Part shown: positions 1 to 7,864 of the stretch, in pieces | Layout: every line of letters starts with the position of its first letter | How positions within the stretch are numbered: the stretch's first letter is position 1 | From: Sulfurovum sp. | GTDB taxonomy: Bacteria > Campylobacterota > Campylobacteria > Campylobacterales > Sulfurovaceae | Length of the DNA stretch: 20,583 nt | Direction of reading: 5' to 3' | Assembly (NCBI GenBank): GCA_020721385.1 | Contig: DYMW01000012.1 | Location: forward strand, 1 to 20,583 | The notes under the pieces: generated by a model | What the model was told of the DNA's origin: nothing | Databases searched by the model: none | The model's input: only the letters and a program-made list of their open reading frames with translations | Made by a program: the position numbers and the translations under genes

Positions 1-1
1 G

Positions 2-73
2 TCAGGTTATGCCTTTGAAAACAACCATAATGGACTGAATATACAAACCATGCTTCTAAAAGAGCTAAAATAG
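2..73 (+). CDS. 3' end of an unidentified gene
   Basis: An open frame enters from the left edge and stops at TAG 71-73, giving 23 C-terminal residues ending in LLKELK. The tail is too short to assign a family. It is followed about 55 bp later by the ubiE promoter, so it belongs to a separate upstream unit or to one that reads through. Whether it is a real gene rests only on the open frame and its position; I do not recognise it. Confidence 0.45.
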   Translation, partial: SGYAFENNHNGLNIQTMLLKELK

Positions 74-127
74 AGGAGCAGAGGGAAGTAGCATAATGGT
101 TGTTATTACCCTATAAAAAATCTTCGC

Positions 128-133
128 TATAAT
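128..133 (+). promoter_or_regulatory. Probable ubiE promoter (-10)
   Basis: A perfect TATAAT at 128-133 lies 42 bp before the ubiE start. No convincing TTGACA lies 17 bp upstream, which is usual for Campylobacterota sigma-70 promoters. Transcription would start near 140, leaving a leader of about 36 nt that holds the GGAG ribosome site at 163-166. Confidence 0.55.
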
Positions 134-175
134 AACAGCAATAAAAAAAGACAGATAAACACGGAGCAGAAACCT

Positions 176-910
176 TTGGAAAATCAATTAAATAAAACAG
201 AGAAGCAAAACAAAATTGTAGGAATGTTTGATGAAATAGCATCAACTTATGATTTGGCAAACAGAGTACTGAGTATGGGTATTGATAAGCAATGGCGTAG
301 AAAAGGTTGCGATAAAGCCTATGAAATACTAGGACTTAAAGAGATAGAGCAAATAACTGATGTGGCGTGTGGTACAGGTGACCTTTTGATGTTTTGGAAA
401 GAGTATGCCCAAAAACATGATGTAACCGTTAACAAATATATCGGTATTGACCCATCGGTAGGAATGCTTGATGTGGCACGGAAAAAGATTGATTTTGCAA
501 CCTTTTTAGAGGGAAAAGCCCAAGAACTTCCTGTTGAGGATGAGGGAACAGAGATTATCTCTATTTCGTATGGAATTCGTAATGTGGTCGATAGAGTAGA
601 AGCATTGCAAGAGTTTTACCGTGCTTTAAAACCAAATGGAATTGTGGTTATTTTGGAGTTTACCAAACAAGATAAAAGTGGTGTACTTGCTAAAGTGGTG
701 GATTTTGGAATGAAAAAGATTCTACCTGCGGTGGGTGGATTGATTTCTAAAAATTATGCTGCGTATAAGTATCTTCCTGATTCGATTGAAGAGTTCTTGA
801 CCACCGAGATGTTGGAAAAAGAGCTTGAAACCGCTGGATTTGAGATGAAATACACCAAAGCTTTTTCAATGGGCATTTCTACGTTATTGATTGCACAAAA
901 ACCATTATAA
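176..910 (+). CDS. ubiE: Menaquinone/ubiquinone C-methyltransferase UbiE/MenG
   Basis: A SAM-dependent methyltransferase that adds the ring methyl group to demethylmenaquinone in the last step of menaquinone synthesis. In Campylobacterota, which rely on menaquinone, MenG is the better functional name. Visible signs are the N-terminal YDLANRVLSMGIDKQWRR segment (25-42), the SAM-binding glycine motif DVACGTGD (62-69), the acidic loop IDPS (91-94), ISYGIRNV (129-136) and the C-terminal NYAAYKYLPDSIEEF signature (193-207). At 244 aa it is about the usual length. The start is TTG at 176, chosen because GGAG at 163-166 is 9 nt upstream and the product then begins as family members do. It heads a tight plus-strand run: the next gene starts 10 bp after its stop. 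Confidence 0.93.
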   Translation: MENQLNKTEKQNKIVGMFDEIASTYDLANRVLSMGIDKQWRRKGCDKAYEILGLKEIEQITDVACGTGDLLMFWKEYAQKHDVTVNKYIGIDPSVGMLDVARKKIDFATFLEGKAQELPVEDEGTEIISISYGIRNVVDRVEALQEFYRALKPNGIVVILEFTKQDKSGVLAKVVDFGMKKILPAVGGLISKNYAAYKYLPDSIEEFLTTEMLEKELETAGFEMKYTKAFSMGISTLLIAQKPL

Positions 911-920
911 TTATTAATAG

Positions 921-1232
921 ATGAAAGAAAAATTTAATAATCTAAAAAACAATCCAGAATTCCAAGAAAAACTCCAACAGATGAAACCCAAGAGGAATAT
1001 TTGGGGAGTCTTGGGTGTGATGTTGGTGTTTTTTGTACCAGAAGTTGTCAATTATTTCTACAGTGTCGAGATAAATCTCTGGATTCAAGAGTTGGCTCAA
1101 ACCACACCCAATCAAGATATAGGCAATTTGTTGGCATGGTCAAGCGAGAAGATTTTTACAGGTGAAATTAGCTGGTTTAATATTGGGCTTGGCGTGGCTT
1201 TTTTGGTTTGGATGTTTTGGGATAAAAGATAA
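921..1232 (+). CDS. Small two-helix membrane protein
   Basis: A 103-aa protein that I cannot tie to a named family. Residues 1-26 are charged and hydrophilic (MKEKFNNLKNNPEFQ). A hydrophobic segment at about 27-46 and another at about 83-99 (WFNIGLGVAFLVWMFW) suggest two membrane helices joined by a polar loop of some 35 residues. It lies 10 bp after ubiE and 9 bp before xseA, so it is almost certainly co-transcribed with them. The ribosome site is weak (only AT-rich sequence precedes the ATG), so translation may be coupled to ubiE. The function is unknown; the position gives no firm clue, since its neighbours belong to quinone synthesis and DNA repair. Confidence 0.75.
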   Translation: MKEKFNNLKNNPEFQEKLQQMKPKRNIWGVLGVMLVFFVPEVVNYFYSVEINLWIQELAQTTPNQDIGNLLAWSSEKIFTGEISWFNIGLGVAFLVWMFWDKR

Positions 1233-1241
1233 AGGAAATTG

Positions 1242-2501
1242 ATGACAAACTCAACCATGACCGTCACTTCACTCAACACCAAAATAAAATCCCTACTTGA
1301 AACTACCTTTATGCATATTTTAGTAGAGGGTGAAATTTCATCGGTTACGTATCATAATTCGGGGCATATCTATTTTTCGATTAAAGACAATGAGTCGAGT
1401 ATTAAATGTGTGATGTTTCGTACCAATGCGAGTCGTTTAAAGTTTCAGCTTGAACGGGGTCAGCATATTGTGGTGACGGGTTCGGTGGGGGTTTATACGC
1501 CTCGTGGAGAGTATCAGTTTTATGCGGTGAGTATTGAACCATTTGGTCAAGGGGCGTTGGCTTTGGCGTATGAACAGCTTAAAGAGAAGTTACAGGCTAA
1601 AGGGTATTTTGATCTTGCTCGAAAAAAACCACAACCCAAATATATTCAAAAATTGGTTTTGGTGACGGCGAGTAAAAGTGCTGCATTGCACGATATGTTG
1701 AAGATTATTGATAAACGATGGCGATTGCTAGACGTGGTGGTTGTGGATACGTTGGTACAAGGCGATAAATCGGCTTTACAGATAGCAGAGGCATTGGCGT
1801 ATGCCGATACTTTGGATGCGGATGCCATTGTGGTGGGTCGTGGTGGTGGAAGCAAAGAGGATTTGTGGGCATTTAATGAAGAGGTGGTAGCCGATGCCAT
1901 TTTTAATCTGAAAACGTTTGTGGTGAGTGCAGTAGGACATGAGGTTGATGTTCAGATCAGTGATTTTGTAGCAGATTTGAGAGCACCCACACCAAGTGCA
2001 GCGATTGAGATGATATTACCTGACCAGCAAGAGGTACTCTACACCTTAAGCCAGATACAAGAGCGATATGTGCGAACCATTCAACAGATAGTTGCCAATA
2101 AAGAAAATGGCTTAAAGGCACTTTCACAAGAGTTACAACGTTATTCGGTCTCTCGTAAAGTAGCCATGGTTGCAAAAGAGTTTGAAAATTTGGAAGAGGA
2201 GTTTGCACGAGTAATGAAGTATAAAATTGCTCAATATGAAATGAAACTGACACCTTTACCCTTGCAACTTAAAGAGAATTTAGATTATGCTTTGCAGGTT
2301 AAAGAGCAAAATCTTGCTTCATTGGAACAGAAGATGAAACTCTATGACCCAAAATTGAAACAAAAAGAGGGTTGGGCAGAAGTGGTTTTTGAGGGAAAAA
2401 GGGTTACGTTAGAAAATATAAACATAGGGGATCATTTTACCGTGATGGACACAAAAATAAAGCTAGAAGTAGCATGTATACAAAAACAAAGGACTTTTTA
2501 A
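1242..2501 (+). CDS. xseA: Exodeoxyribonuclease VII large subunit
   Basis: The large, catalytic subunit of exonuclease VII, a cytoplasmic single-strand DNA exonuclease that works with many copies of XseB in mismatch and damage repair. An N-terminal OB-fold (about 8-100) is followed by the catalytic domain with VVGRGGGS (197-204), SKEDLWAFNEE (204-214), SAVGHEVD (229-236) and DLRAPTPSAA (245-254). The rest is a long helical region (about 260-370) of the kind that carries XseB. At 419 aa it is close to the family norm. I prefer ATG 1242, with AAGGA at 1232-1236 five nt upstream, over TTG 1239, which lies only 2 nt from that site. ATG 1257 is also possible and gives an N-terminus closer to typical XseA. 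xseB is not in the window. The stop overlaps the next ATG (TAATG). Confidence 0.94.
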   Translation: MTNSTMTVTSLNTKIKSLLETTFMHILVEGEISSVTYHNSGHIYFSIKDNESSIKCVMFRTNASRLKFQLERGQHIVVTGSVGVYTPRGEYQFYAVSIEPFGQGALALAYEQLKEKLQAKGYFDLARKKPQPKYIQKLVLVTASKSAALHDMLKIIDKRWRLLDVVVVDTLVQGDKSALQIAEALAYADTLDADAIVVGRGGGSKEDLWAFNEEVVADAIFNLKTFVVSAVGHEVDVQISDFVADLRAPTPSAAIEMILPDQQEVLYTLSQIQERYVRTIQQIVANKENGLKALSQELQRYSVSRKVAMVAKEFENLEEEFARVMKYKIAQYEMKLTPLPLQLKENLDYALQVKEQNLASLEQKMKLYDPKLKQKEGWAEVVFEGKRVTLENINIGDHFTVMDTKIKLEVACIQKQRTF

Positions 2502-3316
2502 TGAAAAAATTTTCATTTATCTATTTACCAATTCTCTTTTTTATTTATATTTTAACTGAGATGGTTTTGAAATTGAATCACATGAGCATTTGTGAAACAA
2601 CAGGGTGTCTATTGGCAGACAATCTTTTGAAATTTGACAGTATCTATCTGAATTTTATGGGGCTATTGGACGCTTCATTGATTTTAGTAACAGGATGGCT
2701 TGGTCATAAAAATAAGAAGTATGCAAAAATTTTCTATTTGGTGGTTTTTGCTTCTTTACTTTTTGAGACCGTTCTTTTAGGGTATCAATATTTTGTCTCA
2801 CCCGAGATGTGTAAATTTTGTATGGGTGTCTATGCATTTTTGGTGTTAATCGCATTGTTGTCTTCACGAATCTATTTTGCAATGGTACTTCCTGCTGTAG
2901 CATCGGTGGTGATGGCATTGAGCTTTTTAAGCCTACCGAAATCAGAAGTTTTTGTGATTAATGATGGGAATTATCTGATTCAGTCTCCTACTTGTGAACA
3001 TTGTAAGAAGGTCAAAACGTATCTAAAAGATAATAACACTGTTTTTTCTAAAATTAATATTGACGATATTGAAGCAAGAAATTTTGCTACGTTTTTAGAT
3101 TTTAAAACCATTCCTATTTTGTTGATTAAAGAGGGGAAAAAGGTTCAAATTATTAATGGTGACACCAATATTATAAACCACTTTAAATCGCACAATGATA
3201 CGATAAAAGAGAGTGCAGTTGTTGCATCTAATAGTGATTTTTTATATGAAAAAGCTCATGATGAGGGTTGTGGATTTATTACATTAAGTAAGTTAGAGAG
3301 CAATTGTAGCAAGTAG
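2501..3316 (+). CDS. VKOR-family membrane oxidoreductase fused to a thioredoxin-like domain
   Basis: A 271-aa membrane protein joining a vitamin K epoxide reductase (VKOR/DsbB-like) domain to a C-terminal thioredoxin-like domain. It probably moves electrons between periplasmic dithiols and the quinone pool, to form disulfides. Visible parts: hydrophobic helices at about 6-25, 50-67, 76-95, 108-122 and 126-145; a loop cysteine pair C31/C36 followed by the VKOR-like FDSIYLNFMGLLDASL; the quinone-side motif CKFC (104-107); a thioredoxin-type CEHC (165-168) with the expected cis-proline region TIP (203-205). Two further cysteines, C257 and C269, lie in a tail beyond the thioredoxin fold. Start ATG 2501 is chosen over in-frame ATG 2474, because AAAGGA ends 7 nt before it and an N-terminal hydrophobic segment follows. 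It overlaps the xseA stop by one base and ends the operon. Confidence 0.85.
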   Translation: MKKFSFIYLPILFFIYILTEMVLKLNHMSICETTGCLLADNLLKFDSIYLNFMGLLDASLILVTGWLGHKNKKYAKIFYLVVFASLLFETVLLGYQYFVSPEMCKFCMGVYAFLVLIALLSSRIYFAMVLPAVASVVMALSFLSLPKSEVFVINDGNYLIQSPTCEHCKKVKTYLKDNNTVFSKINIDDIEARNFATFLDFKTIPILLIKEGKKVQIINGDTNIINHFKSHNDTIKESAVVASNSDFLYEKAHDEGCGFITLSKLESNCSK

Positions 3317-3320
3317 AGAA

Positions 3321-3353
3321 AAAAAGTATTAATAAATTTTATTAATACTTTTT
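3321..3353. terminator. Bidirectional terminator between converging genes
   Basis: A perfect 15-bp inverted repeat (arms 3321-3335 and 3339-3353) with a 3-nt loop. The arms begin with five A and end with five T, so each strand yields a hairpin followed by a U run. It lies exactly in the 44-bp gap between two converging genes (stops at 3316 and 3361). The stem is AT-rich, with a single G-C pair, so efficiency is uncertain. Confidence 0.8.
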
Positions 3354-3360
3354 AAGAGAT

Positions 3361-6300
3361 TTATTTGATACCTCGATATTTTTTAATCAGTTTTTCAATT
3401 TTATCCAACTTAATAATACCCACTTGTATCTCTTTAATTAAGTTTGTATTGTAATAGTGGTTGGCAGGTTCCGTGAGCGACAACATAATAATGTTCATAC
3501 CTTTATGTTGTTTTTTCAAAATGGCTTCATTAAACTCTTCTAACTCTTTATCAATGAGGAGGATATCATATTGTTCCATTTGAATTAATTTTTCAAGATT
3601 GTGCATTCCTCGAACAATTTCAATTTCATATCCTAAATTAACAATAACCTTAGAAAGAATTTGTGCTTCAAGCGGATTCTTTTTGGCAATCAGAATTTTT
3701 TTCTTCATCGTTGGAGAAGTCTCTTTTTGATTGTTATGGTGCATTGGAGGTACCATCTCTTCATCTTCATCAAATAAGAGGTGAAGTCCATTGGATTGTT
3801 TGGTGGAAACCACTTTTTTATCATTATTATTCAAAAGTATGGTTTCTTCTATTTTCTCTTGTGGAACTATGGGTGTTGATTCAACCGTTTTGGTTTGAAG
3901 AAACTTTTTCAAAATAAACAGCAACTCATTGGTTTCAATTGGTTTGGCAATATACTCATCTAAACCTTCCGTAATAAAACGTTCACGGTCACCTTTTAAG
4001 GCATTGGCGGTTAGAGCAACAATAGGAATATGGGTCAAAGATTCTTCAATTTCATGGTTAATAATCTCATGGGTGGCTTCAACCCCATCCATAACAGGCA
4101 TTTGAATGTCCATAAAAATCAGATCATATTGACCACGTTTTCGTTTTTCAAACGCTTCAAGTCCATTGTTGGCCAATTCAACTTCAACACCATATTTTAG
4201 TAAAATTTGTTTTACCAGTTTTTGGTTAATAAAGTTGTCTTCGGCTACCAATACTTTTCCTTGGAATTGGATATTTTGGAAAGGAACACTGTTGTTGTTA
4301 TTTTTTTGCTCTTCATCTTCTTTGAGTGCAACGGTAGTTACAGCACTTAACCCTTGAATAACTTTGGTAGGTGTAAGTGGTTTATAGAGTATTTTTTCAG
4401 GATGAAGTCCTAATGCCTCTAATTTATTGCGATTGGTAAATGAAGAGATTAAAATCAGTTTACTCGCATTGAGTTTATGAAGTGTTCCCAAGAGTTTTTC
4501 ATCACTGGTATCAATATCAATCCATATACTCTTTACCTCTTTTGAGTCATTAATGGCTTTGAGATCAGCAGATGTTGAGAAGGTGGTTGTTTTAACATGA
4601 TAATAGTTAAGGTATTTAGAGAGATAAATATCTTGTTGTATCGGTTGTTTATAAAGATATTTACAAATGGTAACATTATCAAAGTCTGATATTTGACCAA
4701 GTTCCGTACTTTCAAGAACCTCTTCAAAAATGATATTGAAATAAAATTTGGTTCCTTTCTCTTTTTCACTTTCAAGTTTGAGGGTACTGTCCATTAATTC
4801 CAAGAATTTGGTAGAGATGGTGAGTCCTAAACCTGTTCCACCATATTTTCGAGTAATGGAGACATCGGCTTGAGTAAAGGCATTAAAGACATTGAGCTGT
4901 TGCTCTTTCGTCATTCCTACCCCATTGTCTTGAATGGTAAAAGAGAGTTCCGTTTTATTTTCAAGGGTATTAACTTTGAGAATTTCAACACTGATTTTAC
5001 CACCAAAATCAGTAAATTTAATGGCATTACTTAAAAGGTTAATAAGCACTTCTTTAATTTTAACCGCATCACCAAGCAATTTTTTATCAATGGCAGGGTC
5101 AAGATAGAAGTTTAAATCAATGTTCTTTTCAGAGGCTTTTACACCATACGTTTCAATTGCACTTTCAAATTCAATAATTGGGTCAAAGACAATAATGTCA
5201 AGTTCGGTTTTATTGCTTTCAATTTTAGAAAGGTCTAAAATATTGTTAATAATACTCAACAGATTTTCAGAACTTTTTTCAATAATACTGGTAAACTCTC
5301 TCTGTTCACTGTTTAAATCGGTACTTTTTAGAAGTTCTGTAAATCCAACAATACCATTAAGTGGTGTTCGAATTTCATGAGACATATTGGCTAAAAAGAG
5401 TGACTTGGATTCATTGGCAGCAAGGGCTTCAATTTTATCAAATTTGGCATTACTGATGAGTACTTCAATAAACTTGTAAGCGTCTTTCATTCCTCGACTG
5501 CTATTTAAATCAATGTTTTTAATGGTAGAGATACTTGGTTCATCTAATGCCTCATCGGCTTCAATGGCAGCGGTATTTAAAATCTCTTCTAAATCTCTAA
5601 TATTTTGTTTTAACTCTTGTCGAGTTTTATATCCAATAAAGCCCAATATCAAAGTGAGGAAGATAATGACCAAAGCCACTGCAAATATAATCATCTCTTT
5701 TAAGATATAGGTATCTATTTCATTGTAGAGTTCAGACAAAATATCTTTTTGTATGGTTTCTAAATTGCTAATTCGTTGATTGTAAAGATTTGTCCAATTA
5801 TTAATATTAATAGAGAAAGCACCTGTGTTAAAGTTGTTTGCCTCTTGAATAAAAGTCGATTCGATACTTTTTGCATTGGTTACAACACTGTTTTCATTAA
5901 TAAAGTTAAGAATTTTCTCTTTAAGAATATGGTTTTGAATATCTTGTGGGTTAAAGCTGTTTGAGTGGGTACGAATTTGGTTAATGTAAAGAATATTCTC
6001 GGCATTTAATGCCATGTGTTTGACCATAAAATAACCAATAAAATCCCGTTCTAGCCCAATATGTTGAATGTTGGTTTTAAGCTCCGAAAGCATGTTGACA
6101 AGTTTGGTAATATTTGGATTGATTTCAATCTCTTTAATACGTAAAGTATGTTGTATCAATGGATTAATGACATGTTTATTGTATTGGGTTTGAAATAGTG
6201 TATTAAAATCTTTTGTTTCATTTAAATTTTGTCGTACATCATTTAAAGCTTTTAAACTTTTAACCGTACTTTCAAAATTATAAATCATATCGGTTTTGTC

Positions 6301-6609
6301 AGGAATACTGAGTTGCACAGGCATTAATGATGTTTGGAATTTTGTAATGAAATTGTCATTAAATTGCATCTGGGTTTTAAGTTGCGGATTATTAGGATTA
6401 TTCGAGGCTAACGCTACAACAGCAAGTCCACGCTCTTTTCCAAGATTAATGGTTAAGGTATTGAGTAGGTCATGATTGTTGAGTATTTTTTTAAATTCAT
6501 TGGCTTTATTCGTGTTTTGGTAAGAGTCAAAAGTGAAATAGAGTGCCGAGATTAAAATCAGCACCAAAGGTAAGGTGCTTATGAGTTTTATTTTACTAAA
6601 GAGTTGCAT
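3361..6609 (-). CDS. NIT-domain hybrid sensor histidine kinase
   Basis: A 1082-aa membrane sensor kinase. A helix at about 7-27 and another at about 305-327 enclose a periplasmic, all-helical region with two ERG/ERD motifs (KERGLA 58-63, GLERDF 185-190) typical of NIT (nitrate/nitrite-sensing) domains. After a linker with no clear HAMP come HisKA with H411 in SHEIRTP, and HATPase with N528, DNGVGM (561-566) and GGTGLGL (590-596). Three receiver-like domains follow. The first (about 645-760) lacks the leading acidic pair. The second (about 784-905) is complete, with E790/D791, D834, T867 and K889. The third (about 969-1080) keeps D1020 but lost the acidic pair. No Hpt is present; the upstream gene supplies one. 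ATG follows AAGGAGA (6617-6623), which overlaps the stop of that gene. The ligand is inferred from the fold only: NIT proteins do not all bind nitrate. Confidence 0.9.
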   Translation of the reverse strand: MQLFSKIKLISTLPLVLILISALYFTFDSYQNTNKANEFKKILNNHDLLNTLTINLGKERGLAVVALASNNPNNPQLKTQMQFNDNFITKFQTSLMPVQLSIPDKTDMIYNFESTVKSLKALNDVRQNLNETKDFNTLFQTQYNKHVINPLIQHTLRIKEIEINPNITKLVNMLSELKTNIQHIGLERDFIGYFMVKHMALNAENILYINQIRTHSNSFNPQDIQNHILKEKILNFINENSVVTNAKSIESTFIQEANNFNTGAFSININNWTNLYNQRISNLETIQKDILSELYNEIDTYILKEMIIFAVALVIIFLTLILGFIGYKTRQELKQNIRDLEEILNTAAIEADEALDEPSISTIKNIDLNSSRGMKDAYKFIEVLISNAKFDKIEALAANESKSLFLANMSHEIRTPLNGIVGFTELLKSTDLNSEQREFTSIIEKSSENLLSIINNILDLSKIESNKTELDIIVFDPIIEFESAIETYGVKASEKNIDLNFYLDPAIDKKLLGDAVKIKEVLINLLSNAIKFTDFGGKISVEILKVNTLENKTELSFTIQDNGVGMTKEQQLNVFNAFTQADVSITRKYGGTGLGLTISTKFLELMDSTLKLESEKEKGTKFYFNIIFEEVLESTELGQISDFDNVTICKYLYKQPIQQDIYLSKYLNYYHVKTTTFSTSADLKAINDSKEVKSIWIDIDTSDEKLLGTLHKLNASKLILISSFTNRNKLEALGLHPEKILYKPLTPTKVIQGLSAVTTVALKEDEEQKNNNNSVPFQNIQFQGKVLVAEDNFINQKLVKQILLKYGVEVELANNGLEAFEKRKRGQYDLIFMDIQMPVMDGVEATHEIINHEIEESLTHIPIVALTANALKGDRERFITEGLDEYIAKPIETNELLFILKKFLQTKTVESTPIVPQEKIEETILLNNNDKKVVSTKQSNGLHLLFDEDEEMVPPMHHNNQKETSPTMKKKILIAKKNPLEAQILSKVIVNLGYEIEIVRGMHNLEKLIQMEQYDILLIDKELEEFNEAILKKQHKGMNIIMLSLTEPANHYYNTNLIKEIQVGIIKLDKIEKLIKKYRGIK

Positions 6610-6621
6610 GGTACAATCTCC

Positions 6622-7857
6622 TTACGATTTTTTAAGTTGATTCATGTAATCTTCAAGTGAGAGAAAATGACCCCAATACTTAATAAAAAGCATCTCTAAT
6701 CTTGAGTGTTCCGTACAAAATTGAATATCTTCTAAAATATCAGAAAGCTCATTAATGCGTAAATTACTTGCGGCACCTTTTAATTTATGTCCAAGTTCAT
6801 GAATGTTGTCCATGTCTTTTTGATAATAAGAGGTTAACAGATGGTCTTTGTCTTGACGGGCTTGTTCTATAAAGTCTTCTACAAACTCTTCAATAAGCAC
6901 CACAGGAAGGTTCAGTTCATCAGCGGCTGTTTTAGGGTCATAATTAATGGGTAAAGCAGGAACATTGTCCAATGAAATCTCTTTAACATCACCATACAAC
7001 TTAGGCTCAATCTTTGTTTGCGTGTGAACAGGTGATACCACAGGAGTAGGAATCAAGGTTAAGGGTTCCTCTTCTTCTAAATCAAGGGTCAATTCATCTT
7101 CTAATAGGTTAATTTCATCACTAAATAAATCGAGACTTTCATCTTTATCATTTTTGGTGTGAACATTACTGAGTAAATCGGTAAATCGTGAACTTAAAAT
7201 ATCTTCTTTATCTTTATTCTCATCATCATTGTCTTCTTCAAAAAGGTTCATTACTTTTGAACGCTTTTCTACCTCTTTTTCTTCTAAGGTTAAGAGTGCA
7301 AGTTTGGTATAATATTGGTCAATAAGTGGTATACGTTCACTTTGTGATACTTTTTGAATTTTTAAAAGTAAAATATTGATATGAGGTATCTTAAGGGTCA
7401 TTGCCAAATTAGAGAGGTTTTTAATAACCTTATCATTACCTTGTAACAATCTTTTTTCATCAATAATTGATTGGTCAATAAAGCTATCAAGATAGAGTTT
7501 ATAGTCATCAACACTGAGTCCAATTTCATCGCTGATTTTATTAACATTTAAGTAAATCGGTTCATAATTAACCTGTAATGGTAAAGGTGTTTTTACAGCT
7601 TTTTTAATGTTTTGAATGACAATATTTTCGAGTTCAAGTAGATAAAAAGTACCTTCGGCATAATAGACTTCATGTTGTTGATAATCTGCTTGAATGGTTC
7701 GTGTAGTTTGATTGAAATGTATTTTATTGTCTTTGAAATTTATGATTTTAAGGACATTTTGGTTAATTAAGTCATTAAAAGTATGGTATCCTAAAAGCTC
7801 AATAAATTCTTTGTCAGCCATTATAAGTTGTTTGTTATTATTATATCCATAGTACAT
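6622..7857 (-). CDS. PAS-like/pseudo-Hpt/Hpt phosphotransfer protein
   Basis: A 411-aa soluble protein, middle gene of the phosphorelay operon. Residues 1-80 look like a degenerate PAS fold. The C-terminal part (about 310-405) is a histidine phosphotransfer domain with H357 in HKLKGAASNL. Residues about 99-190 align with that domain: DEIGLSVDDYKLYLDSFIDQ matches DELNLPVVLIEEFVEDFIEQ, and both copies follow NYEP or NYDP. In the first copy N150 sits where H357 should be, so it cannot accept phosphate. A very acidic linker (about 195-265) separates the copies. The likely role is to take phosphate from D834 of the hybrid kinase encoded 12 bp downstream and pass it to an unknown regulator. ATG 7857 is preceded by GAGGT, 9 nt upstream, which overlaps the stop of the PAS gene. 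The Hpt call is firm; the PAS and pseudo-Hpt readings rest on eye alignment. Confidence 0.82.
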   Translation of the reverse strand: MYYGYNNNKQLIMADKEFIELLGYHTFNDLINQNVLKIINFKDNKIHFNQTTRTIQADYQQHEVYYAEGTFYLLELENIVIQNIKKAVKTPLPLQVNYEPIYLNVNKISDEIGLSVDDYKLYLDSFIDQSIIDEKRLLQGNDKVIKNLSNLAMTLKIPHINILLLKIQKVSQSERIPLIDQYYTKLALLTLEEKEVEKRSKVMNLFEEDNDDENKDKEDILSSRFTDLLSNVHTKNDKDESLDLFSDEINLLEDELTLDLEEEEPLTLIPTPVVSPVHTQTKIEPKLYGDVKEISLDNVPALPINYDPKTAADELNLPVVLIEEFVEDFIEQARQDKDHLLTSYYQKDMDNIHELGHKLKGAASNLRINELSDILEDIQFCTEHSRLEMLFIKYWGHFLSLEDYMNQLKKS

Positions 7858-7864
7858 AGTTGGT

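Noticed and set aside
96..116. Six-codon leader peptide before ubiE (MVVITL)
   Set aside because: It is very short, lies upstream of the TATAAT box and shows no attenuator structure.
2474..2500. ATG 2474 as start of the VKOR-Trx gene
   Set aside because: It overlaps xseA by 28 bp and adds a hydrophilic stretch before the membrane helix; ATG 2501 has a good AAAGGA site.
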